Of a stretch of 64,000 nt of DNA, positions 34,129-46,550 are shown in pieces (the first letter of the stretch is position 1; each line of letters begins with the position of its first letter). This DNA is from Topomyia yanbarensis (Eukaryota; Arthropoda; Insecta; Diptera; Culicidae), in contig NC_080672.1 of the NCBI RefSeq assembly GCF_030247195.1, positions 386,277,037-386,341,036 on the forward strand, given 5' to 3'. Both the position numbers and the translations under genes were made by a program. The notes under the pieces are model-generated. The model saw nothing but the letters and a program-made list of their open reading frames with translations. It searched no databases and was not told the origin of the DNA.

Positions 34129-37080
34129 ATAATTCAATATTTGCTTTGATCGCAAGAAACAGTTCAAAAACAAATGAAACAAACAAGTGGATTGAAAATG
34201 TGAGTTCTCGTGTAAAAATAAAGCAAAACTTCTAATCGAGTACTTGCCGTTTGGATTAATACGCTAAGTACAATGAACCCGGACTACTTTGTTTAAACTT
34301 GCCGTATGTTTTGGAACCAAGTAGAGGCAGTGATTGTGGCAAAGAGAAACTCAGCACAGGAAAATATACTTTCGGCCGAAATAAAAATTCTACATCAAAT
34401 ATAATAACATATCGTGGGCTTCTAGCAAAACCATTAGCAGTTGTCAATATAACTATCAAAAGATATTTTTCGGCTAAAATTAATCTCGAGAATAGCTGAA
34501 ATCTGCAAAACGAAGCAGCAAACTACAACCAGACGAAAGTGAAGCGTAGTTAATCAAATCCACACTGTCAGCCTAACATACATTCAATCCAACGTTGCTT
34601 CGGTCAAACGTGCTTAGTCCAAAAGAATTAACACCATGAAATGATATCACCTATAAGTAATGTTTGCGACAGTGTTGTGACACGAGCTCATGTAAAATGC
34701 TAATCCTGATTTACTGGAACTGGCACTCGCTAGAGGACTTGCATCATGAAATGAACGCATTCTAAAGTGCTTAGTTTAAAGGTGACTAACGTTCGGTGCT
34801 TTTATAATAGACCTGAGCCAACTATTTGAAAGCACATGCATTGACCAAACAAAGGTTACACGCGTAGGTCTCCAAGTTACTCTAGGCCTTCGCAAGTTCG
34901 TGAATGCATTCAAATAATTGGATGCCTTCGCGGCCATGGACATCTTTTCGACTAGTGTTGACAGCCGCCCCGACTATCGAATTTAATTTTTGCAGTTTTC
35001 TATCGCCTCAATTATTCAATCAGTGGTGCGTGAAGTATTTGCTGCTGGTATTTATTACTCAATTAGAGGCCAATAAACGCATTGATTAATTGACTTTCAG
35101 CAAAAATTAAAACATTTAGACTGCCATTCCTTGGGCACGAGATCATTATCACCTACTAGCGCGCGTTTTTTGGTCTAGTTTTTACTGACAGACATTTCCG
35201 TCGCAGGGTTCACACAGAAAGCAAGTAAACAAACCGGCTTGAAAATGCAATAATAACTCCGATCGGTTGGCGGTTGTAGCATAGCGATGAGATAATACTG
35301 ATACCTACATACTTACATACATACCTACCGAGCAGCATGAAGCTGCACCACATGCTCTTTCGGAGCGCAGACATCTCTTCCGCAGTTGCATGTTCAGTTC
35401 GTGCCAGGGGCAATGCAACTCAGAGGTGAAGCAACAAACCCATACGTAGCCTGATGCGTGTACACAACCGCTCCCTGGTGGTTCCGTGTAAATTCTACTT
35501 TCACTGTCACCAACCTGCTGCTTGCACCAGAGACCATATCGGTAAATTGCAATCTCTCTTTCTCTCACGGTTGGGTACTGGTTTTATGATAGACCGACAG
35601 TACCGGCTGTTTGAGTGGTACATTTTTGGAATGATCCAGGGGCGAGTGGAGGACTTTGCTGGCTGGGGGCGGTTGGCCGAAACTTGTTTTGATTTAACAT
35701 TGCTGCAATTGATCATGCAACAATTCAATACCATTGCCAATTGGGAATGCTGAATACGTCGTCTGAGGAAGCGTTATCAAGCTATAGGTCATAAAGTTTG
35801 TTTTCGCTTTCTTTCCTCTTCGATGGTGCAGAGGATGATGCAAATTGGCAATTGTGTTTGTTTCTGGAAACGGAAATCAATTTTATTGGGCATTGAAATG
35901 AACGGCTGAATTTAAAAGTCAGACCAGCAGGAGTGTTATAAGCGGATAATAATTATTTTTATTGTGGTCCAAGTTTGATCAAATTTAATGAAAATTGAAA
36001 AAAATTGAATGCCTCTTACTATAATTTTCTAAACTAATCCAGGAATCAGAACATATTGGCTTGATTGGCACGTTTTCCTTGTTATACGGAGATGTATGCG
36101 TGAACTAGTTGAACTCACCTATGGCCTCGTTCAGAAGTCGCACTAGGGTCCATTTCTTTTAATTTTGTACAAGCTCTAAAGTTTCTCAGAATAAAATTGA
36201 GGCAGGCTATCTTAAGCTGCATGAAAACCAAAATTAGTCAAATGATCACGCAACCAGAACCTACAAGCCTCTGTCAGAATCAAAGCAACTTTTTAAGGCC
36301 ATCTTTACAAGGTATGTTAAATAAAGGATCGGAATATATAGTTACATTTCTTTCTTTCACTTCTCTTTGAGATACGCCATATCTAGTATCGTACGGTATG
36401 CAGCTGAAAATTTCCAGACTTTCGAAATTTTGCTCCAAATTTCATCTGATAATTCCAAACAATAAAGTGAATTCAGTTTTATTGCTTACCTTATACTTTC
36501 CCATCAACATGTAATCCACGCTTAAATGCCTGTGTTGGTGATGAGGAAGTACGGTTCAAGGATATCTGTAAAAATCATTTGAAATGTGGAACTTTCGAAT
36601 GTTTGTATTTATTACCTTTTTTCAATCGAAAAACTTTCCAGGGATGAAACAAAAATAACGACATATTATTTTAACGAAAACAATTCTTTAGTTTTCTTGC
36701 CACAGGAACAGATCCCTTGCCGAATCATAATTTATTCACCAACTTAACCGCGAAAAAAGTTGAATCTGCCAGAAACATTGCAACGAGCAGGAGCACGTCG
36801 ACTTACCAACTATTTCAACATGACACAGATTTATTGGTAAAGCGATTATAGTTATCGAAATGAAATTATTCCAGTTTCCATACGTCGGTTAAGCTTTAGA
36901 ATAAGTTTTAGTAAAATGCTCGACATTGGCGATTGATCCCTGCCTGTACAATCGTTTCTGTTACGCTTTTCTCAGTTTTTTCCACTTTCTCATCTTTTCT
37001 TTGCGTCCTTCGCTACTTCTTTTTTAGCGAAGTTCACACTTCATCATGACCCAATAGGTTTCGATCGAACGGAATTCAGA
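34129..37080. other. Non-coding 3-kb spacer
   Basis: No supported gene. A CATACTTACATACATACCTA microsatellite lies at about 35308-35330. AATCTCTCTTTCTCTC is a pyrimidine tract at about 35551. The two open frames at 35210-35753 lack domains or splice partners. The GGAATCAGAACATATTGGC stretch near 36043 recurs in diverged form near 63081. Confidence 0.35.
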
Positions 37081-37086
37081 ACAAAT

Positions 37087-37391
37087 TCATGGCTTCATGG
37101 CTTTCGGAATAAAATCCACCGAATTAGCCCTGGTTTTGGAATAGTAGTATGATGCCAAATCAGGCCGAAACAACTGTTTTGATCTAGCCTTTGTTTCACC
37201 GTCATCCATTTTTGGAATCTTTGGAGAACCTTTGAGACGGTCGAATGATGTATATCCATCCATCCAGGACGCAGCCGTTCCCGAATCCATCCACAAAATC
37301 CTTTCCCGAACGGTTTGCTGATTTTCTTCCATCTCGACCAGAATTTCATTGACAACTGCACAACTAATTCTATGTAAACAATACACTCCAA
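37087..37391 (-). pseudogene. Possible transposase helix-turn-helix relic, frameshifted
   Basis: Two minus-strand frames overlap. One gives QQTVRERILWMDSG, the other MDIHHSTVSKVLQRFQKW. Read together across a frameshift they resemble the N-terminal helix-turn-helix of a Tc1/mariner-type transposase (helix with H-x-T-V-S-x-V-L-x-R-F). No catalytic DDE region is visible nearby. Confidence 0.35.
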
Positions 37392-37724
37392 AGAGAAACT
37401 GGTCTAAATTGGGTAAAATTCGGTTGAGAGAGAGTCGTTATTATTATCTGCCGAAATTTTCAACTTATTGAAAAAGTTTCAATTTGTTGAGAAATTTTTA
37501 ATTTGTTTCAAAATTGAACTCCTTCAAACGACGTTTTTAATTGATTTTCATTGATTGAGGTTCTTACGTTGTATAGTTTACAATTAAACATTCCAAAATC
37601 CTTGAAGTGTAAAGCTCCTAAAATCATGAGCCTCCTTTAAGGCACAGTAGGAATCCATCAATTTCCATCAATGGACCCACTATGTAGCTCAAATATCAGG
37701 TTGTCATTTTTCCATGGATACCAA

Positions 37725-38235
37725 GTACACTCAGGTTATTTTACGCGTTTTTTGCGTGGTTTTTTACGAGGTTTTTTTTACGCGGATTTTCCAATTAATG
37801 AGGTTTTCAGTGCAAAAGACTTTTTCTGAAAAAAAAATTTCGAAGTCCTTTTAAATGCAAAGAACTTAGAAGAATTTTGGCAGTTTTTATTTTGCGCGGA
37901 TTTCGCAATTAACACGGTTTTTGCAAATAATATTTCAAATCCTTTTGAATGCAAAAGACTTACAAAATTTTCGGAAAGATGGAAGAGACGGGTCGGACCT
38001 TTATGGCCGTGCCCAACAATATGGGTATTTTCGGAATGGAGTAGGGACCAGAAATTGATTTTTGACGCTATTTTGAAATCAAAGATGGCGACTTCCGGTT
38101 GAGCTAAAAAAACCGCTTTAATTGCGAAATCCGTGCAAAAAAAACTTCCAAAAATATTAAGTCTTTGGCTGAGTTTTTTTTTACGGCGTTTATTTATTTT
38201 TCACGCGGATTTTCCAATTAACGCGGTTTTTACTA
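37725..38235 (+). repeat. Degenerate TTACGCGGATTTTCCAATTAA repeats
   Basis: TTTACGCGGATTTTCCAATT (about 37779), TTTTGCGCGGATTTCGCAAT (about 37890) and TTCACGCGGATTTTCCAATT (about 38200) recur. Between them are AATGCAAAAGACTTAGAA-like segments. This suggests an old tandem repeat of roughly 110-150 bp, with an unrelated minisatellite unit inserted at 38040. Confidence 0.45.
38040..38100 (+). repeat. Isolated unit of the YY1-like minisatellite
   Basis: AGAAATTGATTTTTGACGCT followed by ATTTTGAAATCAAAGATGGC and GACTTCCGGTT matches one unit of the array at 680-1350. It sits alone inside a region of other degenerate repeats. Confidence 0.6.
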
Positions 38236-39151
38236 AAAATGTTCAGGGAACAACCACAGCAAGCCAACAAAATATTCGAATGGAACGCCATGTACATTTT
38301 TGGTGCGAACTAGTTTCTTGAAAACACAAATAATTCCATGAATACGACGCTTATTATTCATAATTTCAAGAACCTGGTCACGATTTTCGTAAATCGTTCA
38401 GTTCACGAGGTTATGAATTTATGAACGGATTTTTCCGTGTATATAAAAGATAGGCAATAAAAACGCGGATGAAGCTAGCTGACCGCCGCCCAGTTTTAGA
38501 AAAAAAATGAGTATACTTTGTTCATGTACACAACCACCGGAAGGTTAAAAAACGTTTGATGCAAAATTGTATAGATGTTCCAAATCCCATAATTTTAAAT
38601 ATAGAAATCAAAAAAAGGGTAATGAGGGTTATGATTCGAGAACTCAATAAAATAGTTCAAGGGAAGTAATTCTTACAGATATATCAAATTATATCGCGCA
38701 GATCGCAGCGTCAATCCGGCGCTAACTTAATTCTGTCACTAAGTTAGTGTCGGATTCTGATGAGATGAACTCGAAAGAAAAAAATCTGCTGAAAAGAGCA
38801 TTACTTAAACTTTGAGAGGTATTTTACGGGAATTTGAGGTAAATATCTAATGATTGTTCACTAAAATTCGTTTCTAACTTATAGCAATTTTGTGTTTACC
38901 TGGTATTACACTGGTTTAGTGCAAAAAAAGACTGATTACACCCAAGTTTGAATGAGTGTAGCACCTACTACACCGCTATAGTTCACTGTCTGAACGAAAA
39001 TGGCATTAAGAGGAATTCTGAATCAACCCAAAACCTGGAACAGTCTACTTTCTACTTCTGCCGCAGTCAGACGTACAATCGAGCCAAGTGAACAACAGGC
39101 CTCTCGATCTAGTGTGCATTGTCTCGACAACAAAGGTTTATTCTTGTCATT

Positions 39152-40140
39152 ATGAGTAAAGTTGACAAAAAAGCTCTACTCCGACCGAGCTTTAAATTTT
39201 GTTCAAAACAACCGAGTTTTAGCGAAGTGGAATACCTTCTGAAGGTAAAACTGCAACTTAGGCTTGCGGAAGTCCTGTACCTTCAGTGTCATCATCTTCG
39301 CAATGCAATTTTAACATCATTCAACACGTTAGCACAAGCCGAGCGTTTCGTTTTGAACAAGAATTTAAAACACGTGGTTGAAAGTGACAACGTTGGGATT
39401 AAGATTCCCGTATATATTGAGAATGATTATATAGATATAAGGTTATATGACGTATCACCTCGTGCCCCTCCTGAACCAATTGCAAAATGCATGTCGCAAT
39501 ACGGAGAAGTATAATCCGTTACACCTGATACTTGGAGAAACTTCTTTCCGGGTACTCCTAACAGCGTTTTTGTAGTGAGGATGCAGGTTGAAAGGCCTGT
39601 ACCCTCCTACTTGACAATAAAGCTCAAAACTCGCGGAACTAGAATTATGCAAACTACGCTATGCACCCATGAGGGGCAAACTCCTACGTGCAAGTATTGT
39701 AATCAGACAGCTCATCATGGACAACCTTGCGCGGAAGATGCAGAGGAAAATGCATCTCAACCGATTGCCAACTCATCTACGGCAAATCTACGGCGAACCT
39801 AAAACAGAGTTGTCAATACCAATGCCTGAACCGCAAACGGTGGCTAAATTTGTTTTGCTGTTCAGACAATAATGACAACTACAAAAAAATCATCCAGCAC
39901 CCCAAAACCAACTGTAAGCAACATCGGCAACGAATGTAGCAACAATGATGACGGATTTACACTGATCAACAATAAGTGCAAGAAGCAGGGGAGAACATCT
40001 GATCCCGGACACCAAGCCAGCTTCGACCGGGACGTGAAAAACAAGAGAGAACTAAATGATTCTCCTGACGCTGTTTGCCAACAGTCCTCGCGAAAGAAGG
40101 TCTCGGCTCGCACTAAAAAGTTGCGCGCGAGATCCAATAT
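39152..40140 (+). pseudogene. LINE ORF1 (Gag-like, CCHC), best-preserved copy
   Basis: From the ATG at 39152 the frame runs 120 codons to a stop at 39512, resumes in the same frame through 39800, has several stops, then continues 39872-40140. It contains YLLKVKLQLRLAEVLYLQCH, then AQAERFVLNKNLKHVVESD, IPVYIENDYIDIRLYDVSPR, and after the stop VVRMQVERPVPSYLTIKL. A zinc knuckle CKYCNQTAHHGQPC (C-x2-C-x4-H-x4-C) follows, then a basic C-terminus (SSRKKVSARTKKLRARS). The 5' flank GTCTACTTTCTACTTCTGCC also matches the minus-strand copy near 52580, so the 5' UTR is partly present. Non-functional. Confidence 0.7.
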
Positions 40141-40461
40141 TACTACAATAATTCTTATTTGTACATATACTGGTGGAAATATCTATTACATATTCTGTAC
40201 GATTTGCACATACATACAATGGATCGACAGCCACGAACTTGAGAAGCTATGTGTCGTAGCTGAAACACTTAAACCCAGCAACGGATCCAGGAGGAGGGTA
40301 TGGGGGGTCCGGACCCCGCAAAAAAGTTTCAACTTGTTAACAAATTTTAAATTAGTTTCAAATTTAAACTTTTTAAACTCAAAATCATTTCAAACCAAAT
40401 TTTTCACTGCTTTTGCAGACCTAACAGGTAAGTTTATTTAGGAGGAGCTAGGAAATTTTCT

Positions 40462-40476
40462 TGGGGGGGGGGGGGG
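40462..40476 (+). repeat. Homopolymer G run
   Basis: A G tract of about 14-15 bases followed by CAATTGATGAGG. Similar runs occur at 31762-31773 and 40911-40919. Confidence 0.8.
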
Positions 40477-40729
40477 CAATTGATGAGGAAAGGTGGGTTA
40501 AGAGAAGGAAGATGTGTGATGTGGGGATAGACCGGGATTAGGTTGACGATGTTCAGATTAATCATAACCTTTCTATATGAGAAAGGCAAAAAAATAAGGT
40601 GAACTTATAAATATGGGATAGTTGATTAAGCTTCGAAACAAACACTATAAAATTGGTGCAGTTTGTTTGAATAGAAAAAAAGTTATTCTGAGAAATTAGG
40701 GTGAACGTATAAATGTGAAACACACTGTA

Positions 40730-41877
40730 TTTGTACATGAAACCAATGTCAAAAACTTCAAGCAAAGTGGGCGGAGGTCTAAAATTGTCCAAACGATATG
40801 AAATTTGGCATCTGAGTTTACTTTGCTATTTGTCACAATAGGAGGCCATAGAAATTTCAAAAATGAGTGTTTTTTGCAATGCCCTAATGCTGGTGCGATG
40901 GTGGCCAAGGGGGGGGGAGGGTTGATGAAAGGTGGAGGTGTCAGGGTAAGTGGGAGGGCGATACTACACCAAACTGCATATTATACCTTCGATTTGAGAC
41001 TTGTTTTGAGAAAATCGGTTCGGTCATCTCCGAGTAACCGATGCGCAATTGTTGGTCACACACAGATATGCTCACATACGAATACACACGTTTTCCGAAC
41101 TCAACGAAGTGAGTTGAATGGTATAAGATTGTCGTCCAACAATTTTAAGCAATTTGTAACTCATTTTAATTACTTTTGCATCATTTATACATATATTGAT
41201 TACCGGTTTATATGGAAATTTCGCATGTGGCCGCATACTTCAACCCGTAACACAGGAACCAGAGCTCCGATTCAAAGGAAATTTAATAGTATTCAATAGG
41301 AATATTCTAGCTATTATTTGAGGCTGCTTTTGTGAAAATTTAGTTAGACATTTCTAAGAAGCAGATGAGAATTCAACTTAGGAACAAAGCCACTTTCCCG
41401 AAGCTTCCGGTTCCGCCGAAGTTGTCCAATTTGGTCAACGTAGCTTTGATTAGGCATCAGTGAGCTGAAACTATAAATTCAAACATTTTCGAACACATTT
41501 TATAAAGTTTTGCATCTTTTAGATGCCATGCTAATTCCGATTCCTAAAGGAATTTCATGCGTGACCCCACTCTTCAACCTGTAACTCCGGAACCGGAAAT
41601 TGGAGTTAAATGAAATTCAATAGCAGTCTATGGGAACGTTGTACCTTTCATTTGAAACTAATTTTGAAAAAAAATCGGTTCAGCCATTCCTGAGTAACCA
41701 ATATGCTTATTTTTGGTCACATACATACATACACAAGCACACACACACACACGCACAGACATTTGCCTAACTCGACGAACTGAGTCGAATGGTATAAGAG
41801 ACTCAGCCCTCCGGGCCTCGGTTAAAAAGTCGGTTTTCAGAGTGATTGCATAGCCTTTCTATAGGGGAAAGGCAAAA
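40730..41877 (+). repeat. Dispersed mosquito repeats, tandem 3' ends
   Basis: The part at 40750-40890 matches the 23740-23890 repeat in reverse. From 40966 on, subunits with CTGTAACTCCGGAACCGGAA, ACCTTTCATTTGAAAC, an ACACACACACGCACAGACAT microsatellite, CCTCCGGGCCTCGGTTAAAA and a terminal GGAAAGGCAAAAATA match the family copy ending at 23047. Another 3' end (CTTTCTATATGAGAAAGGCA) lies at 40568-40590. No protein is encoded. Confidence 0.65.
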
Positions 41878-43489
41878 ATAATAACCTGGAACACAATTGT
41901 AAGCACAAATTTAATCAAAAATTGTTTTCGAGGGTTCAAGAATTTATTTATTCAATTCCGTATTTTTAATATGGACTATGTAAGATGAGAATCTTTCAAT
42001 TGAAGCTGGAAAAAATAATCAAAACCTGCCTACTTTGTTAATTTTCAAAATCTCATGATTTTAATAGACCCAAGACTAGCTTTTATAATTCGTTTATTTA
42101 GCACGACTCCATGGGAGCAGTGGGACTTTCGTATGTTTCGTTATTCCAAAACACGATAAAACAAGTCTATCATACTTCTGTGCCGCTTTTCTTTGTAATT
42201 AAGTGTATTTTTTGAAGTTTTTATCGATTTCCACGAAATTAAAATTTTATCACCTTCTCCGGTAAGAAGGAAAAAGTCAAATAAATTTTATCCGGAAAAA
42301 CATTCTCACGCTATTTGTGGAGACGGAGAATTTTGCGACTCTTCTTATCTCGAAAAAGTTGGACATCGGATAAGCTACTTCTCGCGTGAGTGAGAGAGAA
42401 TTACAATCCCTGGCGTTAAGAAATTTCAGTTTCAGTTTTGAAAAGAAGATTCTAAATATTTTAGTATACCGCCGAGATAGATATTGCCAAACTTAATTCT
42501 AAGGGTAATAAATTGTTTTTACGCCGAGTAAATCCAATACACCGCCGGCGAAATTTATCAACGACGTGATGCTGTCAACGCCGCCAGTTAAAAATCGGCG
42601 TGCAGTTGCAATTTTTACAAAGTTCTGAAAATTTAAAAAAGAAATTTTTGGCTACAAATTATGAACTTTTTTCCACTAGCAATGCATGGTTTATGGCATA
42701 ACTTCGCAAGCATATTTTGTACTCATTTACCTTTTACGATAAAATCGCCACAACACCTCCCAGAAATTTATTACAGCAAGCAAGTCGATCAAACTAAACA
42801 GAGCACTCGAATGCGGATCTAGCCAAACTAATTTGTACTCAATTCCGAAAGCGATTTCACCCACCAGGCCAAGAATTCTCACTCATATAAATCAGAATCA
42901 GCAATCGGTCCAAACAGGCACACATTAATGAAATCAGCACAAACTCGCAATCGACGACCATCAGCAATTCGCTGGTACACCAGAACCAGCATTCAATTGA
43001 AATTGCACGCGTAGGTACTGACGCAGACTCGTTTTAATTTCTCGTTCCCCTCCGAGCACTAAACTCCGATATCTTGTCGCCGTCAGCTGCTGTCGGGAGG
43101 AACAAGCTTCCATAAACGGCGCACCAGTTCGCAAATGGATTGGTTCCATTCCGCATGGCAGCTGTATATCATTTCTTTCCGTTTCTGCCGAGTGGCCGAT
43201 CTGGACCGTGATGGATAAAGTCCAGCCCCCCGCCCGCATCGGAGTCAAGAACTTTTTTTTAGAGTAAGCGACGATTTTCGTGGGTTTGAAGCAACCTCTC
43301 AGACTGAAGCAAAGCTCATGTGGCGCAAAAACTCCAAAACCTCTAAGCAGCTTCTACAGTGCAAAAAGAACGAAACTTGTTTTGTAGCGGTTCGTCTCAC
43401 CCACGCCTAAAAACGTGTTGCTTTTCGAAACAAACAAGCAAATTTCGGGAATTTACTAATTTCTCGTTTTCCTGTCTCTCTACATACAG
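41878..43489. other. Upstream flank of the cuticular gene
   Basis: Missing 5' exon(s) of the cuticular gene may be here, but no signal-peptide-like frame with a usable donor was found. Short frames on both strands at 42961-43248 and 43359-43640 are unsupported. Confidence 0.35.
42885..42925 (+). promoter_or_regulatory. Possible core promoter upstream of the cuticular gene
   Basis: A TATA-like CATATAAATCAG at about 42885-42896 is followed by AATCAGCAATCGGTCC, which resembles an insect initiator, about 600 bp before the first visible exon. The next ATG (about 42929) opens a 28-codon frame with no signal-peptide character. The link to the gene is inference. Confidence 0.25.
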
Positions 43490-44897
43490 ATATATTTGGA
43501 TAAGGTCAATGCATCTTGGGGCACACCAGACAGCAATCAGTATCACATCCAAACAGACGAAGGACCCGAACGATATTTTAAGTATCAAACTGACAACGGC
43601 CAGTACCGGAAGGAGAAGCGCCTACAAGATGGTACAGTGATAGGTGAGAATTTTTATTACATTCAAAAACAGTATTACCCTAATCTTCACCGCCAGGAAC
43701 TGATGCGTGGATTGATGCCTCCGGCTATCTACGCCAGAAGGACTACATCGCCGATGACAAAGGCTATCGAATATTGAAATCGAAAACGGTATTTGTGGGA
43801 AGTGATATTCCGATTCAGGTATGGACTCTGTACTGGTATTGTCGGTATCTTTCAAGCTGATTTTGTTTGTTTTTCACTAGGATGCCATGAAATCCGTCAA
43901 GAATCGACCGGCTGACTCCGGTGTCCTAGTGTCCCAGGGTCCAGCCTATCCACCTCCAAAACCACCGCGACCGGTTGCCATTGCGCCTCAATCTCCCGCA
44001 CCGATAGCACCACCGGTGACCACGACGGGCATCAAAGCTGTATTCATTAGGCCACACTCGCAGCCCGTCAATACAAACTATCTGCCAGCAGATATTGAAC
44101 AATATTTACCGCCTAGCAGACATTACCCATCCAGCACGCCAAGGCCTAATGTCTTCATACCTTCCAGCACGCCGTATTCTCCGCTTGCAGGGAACGATAT
44201 TTCCTCGACGCCGATCGCAGTATATCCGCCTGCTTCAACGCCTTCTCCTCTAGCCGATCGTTCCCAGGCTCATCTACCTCCGCTAGTCATCTACAACAGC
44301 GATACGAGACAACCGAACGAATTCGATTATCAGACACCACGACCCGAAAACTCCTACAGTTACCAGCTGAGCAATGATCTACTACCTCCAAAACAGCACT
44401 ACTACCGTGTGGTACCTTACTCTACTCCCTTTCCACACAGGCGGCGACTTCAGCAGGAAAGGAGACGTCCTCCTTACGTCCAGCCCATTACCATCACTTC
44501 AGCGGCTCCCTTTATTGAGCGGGCTACTCCAGCTCCTAAACCTCTGGTAGTTCCACTCTCCGACAACAATCTCGATTCTCTGCCGAGTTTCAACCGAGAT
44601 CTGCTGGAACCGCCGGCAAGCTACCAGCAGTACCAAACGATTCGACGAGACGACGATCACATCTACGACGGTGTGTCGGTTACTAACGACGGTTTCCGGT
44701 ACTATCTACCGCGGCAGTATCACGAGGAAACCAACTCCGGTAGTTCATCCCGAGAGGGTAGCTTCGGATACATCGACCCGTTCGGTATCCGCAGGGTTGT
44801 GTATTACAACACCGGCCCCGGCAAAGGATTTGTCCATCGGAAGAACAATCGCTTCGTAGGATTTAACGCTACTCCTTATGATCCACGACCGCTGTAA
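43490..44897 (+). CDS. RR-type cuticular protein, 3 visible exons, 5' incomplete
   Basis: The visible coding part is join(43490..43643, 43697..43818, 43881..44897), 430 aa. Introns are 53 and 62 bp with GTGAG/CGCCAG and GTATGG/TTTCACTAG borders (phases 1 and 0). Residues about 18-80 form a chitin-binding type 4 (Rebers-Riddiford) domain: YHIQTDEGPERYF, then DGTVIGTDAW, then the core DYIADDKGYR at 67-76. Residues 93-348 are a Pro/Ser/Thr-rich linker with PPPKPPRP and repeated S-T-P motifs. Residues 349-420 form a second RR-like block (GSFGYIDPFGIRRVVYYN… GKGF) in which the usual Y-x-A core reads Y-Y-N. The protein is predicted to be a secreted structural component binding chitin in the exoskeleton. 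The first visible exon opens with IYLDKV after an acceptor, so the signal peptide must come from one or more upstream exons that I could not find. The family is clear; the subgroup is not. Confidence 0.85.
43644..43696 (+). other. Intron 1 (visible) of the cuticular gene
   Basis: This 53-bp intron has donor GGTGAGAA and acceptor CACCGCCAG. It is phase 1 and splits a glycine codon inside the chitin-binding domain (…DGTVI-G-TDAW…). Confidence 0.85.
43819..43880 (+). other. Intron 2 (visible) of the cuticular gene
   Basis: This 62-bp intron has donor CAGGTATGG and acceptor TTTTCACTAG. It is phase 0 and separates the RR domain exon from the long linker exon. Confidence 0.85.
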
Positions 44898-46461
44898 AAA
44901 CGTGGGAGAACTTCCCACGCGAATCGCCTACCACCACCCTTCAATCGCCAAGTTCTTACGCTTCCATTAAATTATTTATTAGCCCTAGTTCTACCCACGA
45001 CGGTAAGCATTCGCGATAGTAGGTTTAGTTAATTAACGATTTCAATCTGATCGAGATCGGGTGCCACTAGCTGATGATGATAATGATGATGATGATGATG
45101 GTGGTGGTCAACTGGACTCTCGACAGATGTGCGGAGGCGATGTCATTACAGGCTACGATTGCTTTTACCGCGCCGCGGGCGTTCTTCGTGACACTGCTAA
45201 AGTAAACTAAAGCAAATAGCTTAGCCGAGATTAAAGTTGAACTTTACCGGTTCTTTGTATCGTTAGTGGGTAAATGAAATGTCCCTCCCCCGTCGAGTAA
45301 ATTGTTGACCTTCCAGCATCAGGCACGAGTCCGCTCGTTTTGATGGTTTGAGGGCTGTTGACAATCCTAATCCTGCATGCTGGTCAGACAGAACTAAGTT
45401 AGTAGTGGGTGCGGTGTTCGAAATGGGTGGGGTTTTCTGGCTTGACGTTTTGGACGAAATTAAATTTTGCTTGGCGTATCAGAATATATATGTTGGGTCG
45501 ATCATCGGACAAATTTGGATATGTCAACCTATATAAACGCTTTTCGCTGCTCTACTCTACTCATAGGTATTTGCTTTGCTATCGGTCACGGCATGCTAAG
45601 TTACACTTTTTTTTTGCAAATCCATTAAACCATTCGAACACCGCTTGTCACCACAAGTATTAGTCACATTTTTTTTTCGTGTGGCGCCTCTTTTTAGCAC
45701 TGCAAAGATTGATGAAAGTTTCAGGGAGCGTTGGTTCCATAAATCAACAAACTGCTGACGATTTCAATGCCAGCTCAATTGTTCAATTTCAGTCACTCAT
45801 AACAGTAGGCGCTAGTTCAATTCAATCACAGGTTTCAATGCTCCCTCCTACCATAAACCATGCACTCAAAGCGAATCGGTTGAATTTAGAATGACTTCAG
45901 AGTTTTGGATTGTGATCGGTTCTGAGATGCAATAATTAAAGGGTGAACTAAGCAAACTTGCCTGAGTCAGTTACCTGACACGGTGACCTCGTCATTGATC
46001 CGTATAAGCTATAACTGGGTAAATTATTTTTCGCGCGAAAAGTCATTATGTATGCAAAACAAAAAACAACATTTTTCCTACAAATTTTGCACAGTTGTCA
46101 GTAAAAAGCGATATTGTGGTTGTGACTAGGGGCAGATCACTATAGAAATGTATAATAAATTTGCATCAAATTAGATAATTTCGCTAATTTTCAAAAATGC
46201 ATCACAAGTTATCTGCTTCTAGGGTTGTGAGCAAAAAGGCTGTGTCGCCAAAATTCAACCGAAACTGTTATGTTTTCGATCCAATTTTTTGGAACTGTTA
46301 CGAGAATATTGTTTGATTCGTAATCTTTCGTAATCTTTCCTTATTATGACGACGCGCCACGCCGCCGACGCACAGAGGAGTAACTGGTGTCAAATACTGG
46401 CCAAAAATATTTGTTGCTGCTATTGCTTTTATGATGCCTGATGTGAACAAAAAATAGACAA
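44898..46461. other. 3' flank of the cuticular gene, non-coding
   Basis: It contains a GATGATGATAATGATGATGA microsatellite at about 45072-45105 and ATTAAATTATTTATTAG near 44966, the nearest poly(A)-like sequence to the stop. The open frames at 45348-45894 are unsupported. Confidence 0.4.
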
Positions 46462-46550
46462 TGGGCCCTATTCTCACAGTCACGTCACCTAGTGACTAGA
46501 ACAAAATTTACTCTAGTCACTAGGTGACATGACTGTGAGAATAGGGCCCA
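46462..46550. mobile_element. 89-bp hairpin MITE, near-perfect palindrome
   Basis: TGGGCCCTATTCTCACAGTC at the left is exactly mirrored at the right. Arms of 39 bp differ at one site (CACGTCACC versus GGTGACATG) around an 11-nt loop (ACAAAATTTAC). AAT abuts both GGGCCC ends, a possible 3-bp duplication. Confidence 0.8.

Noticed and set aside
35210..35753. Open frames of 67-99 codons on both strands
   Set aside because: No recognisable motif, no plausible exon structure, and mutual overlap.
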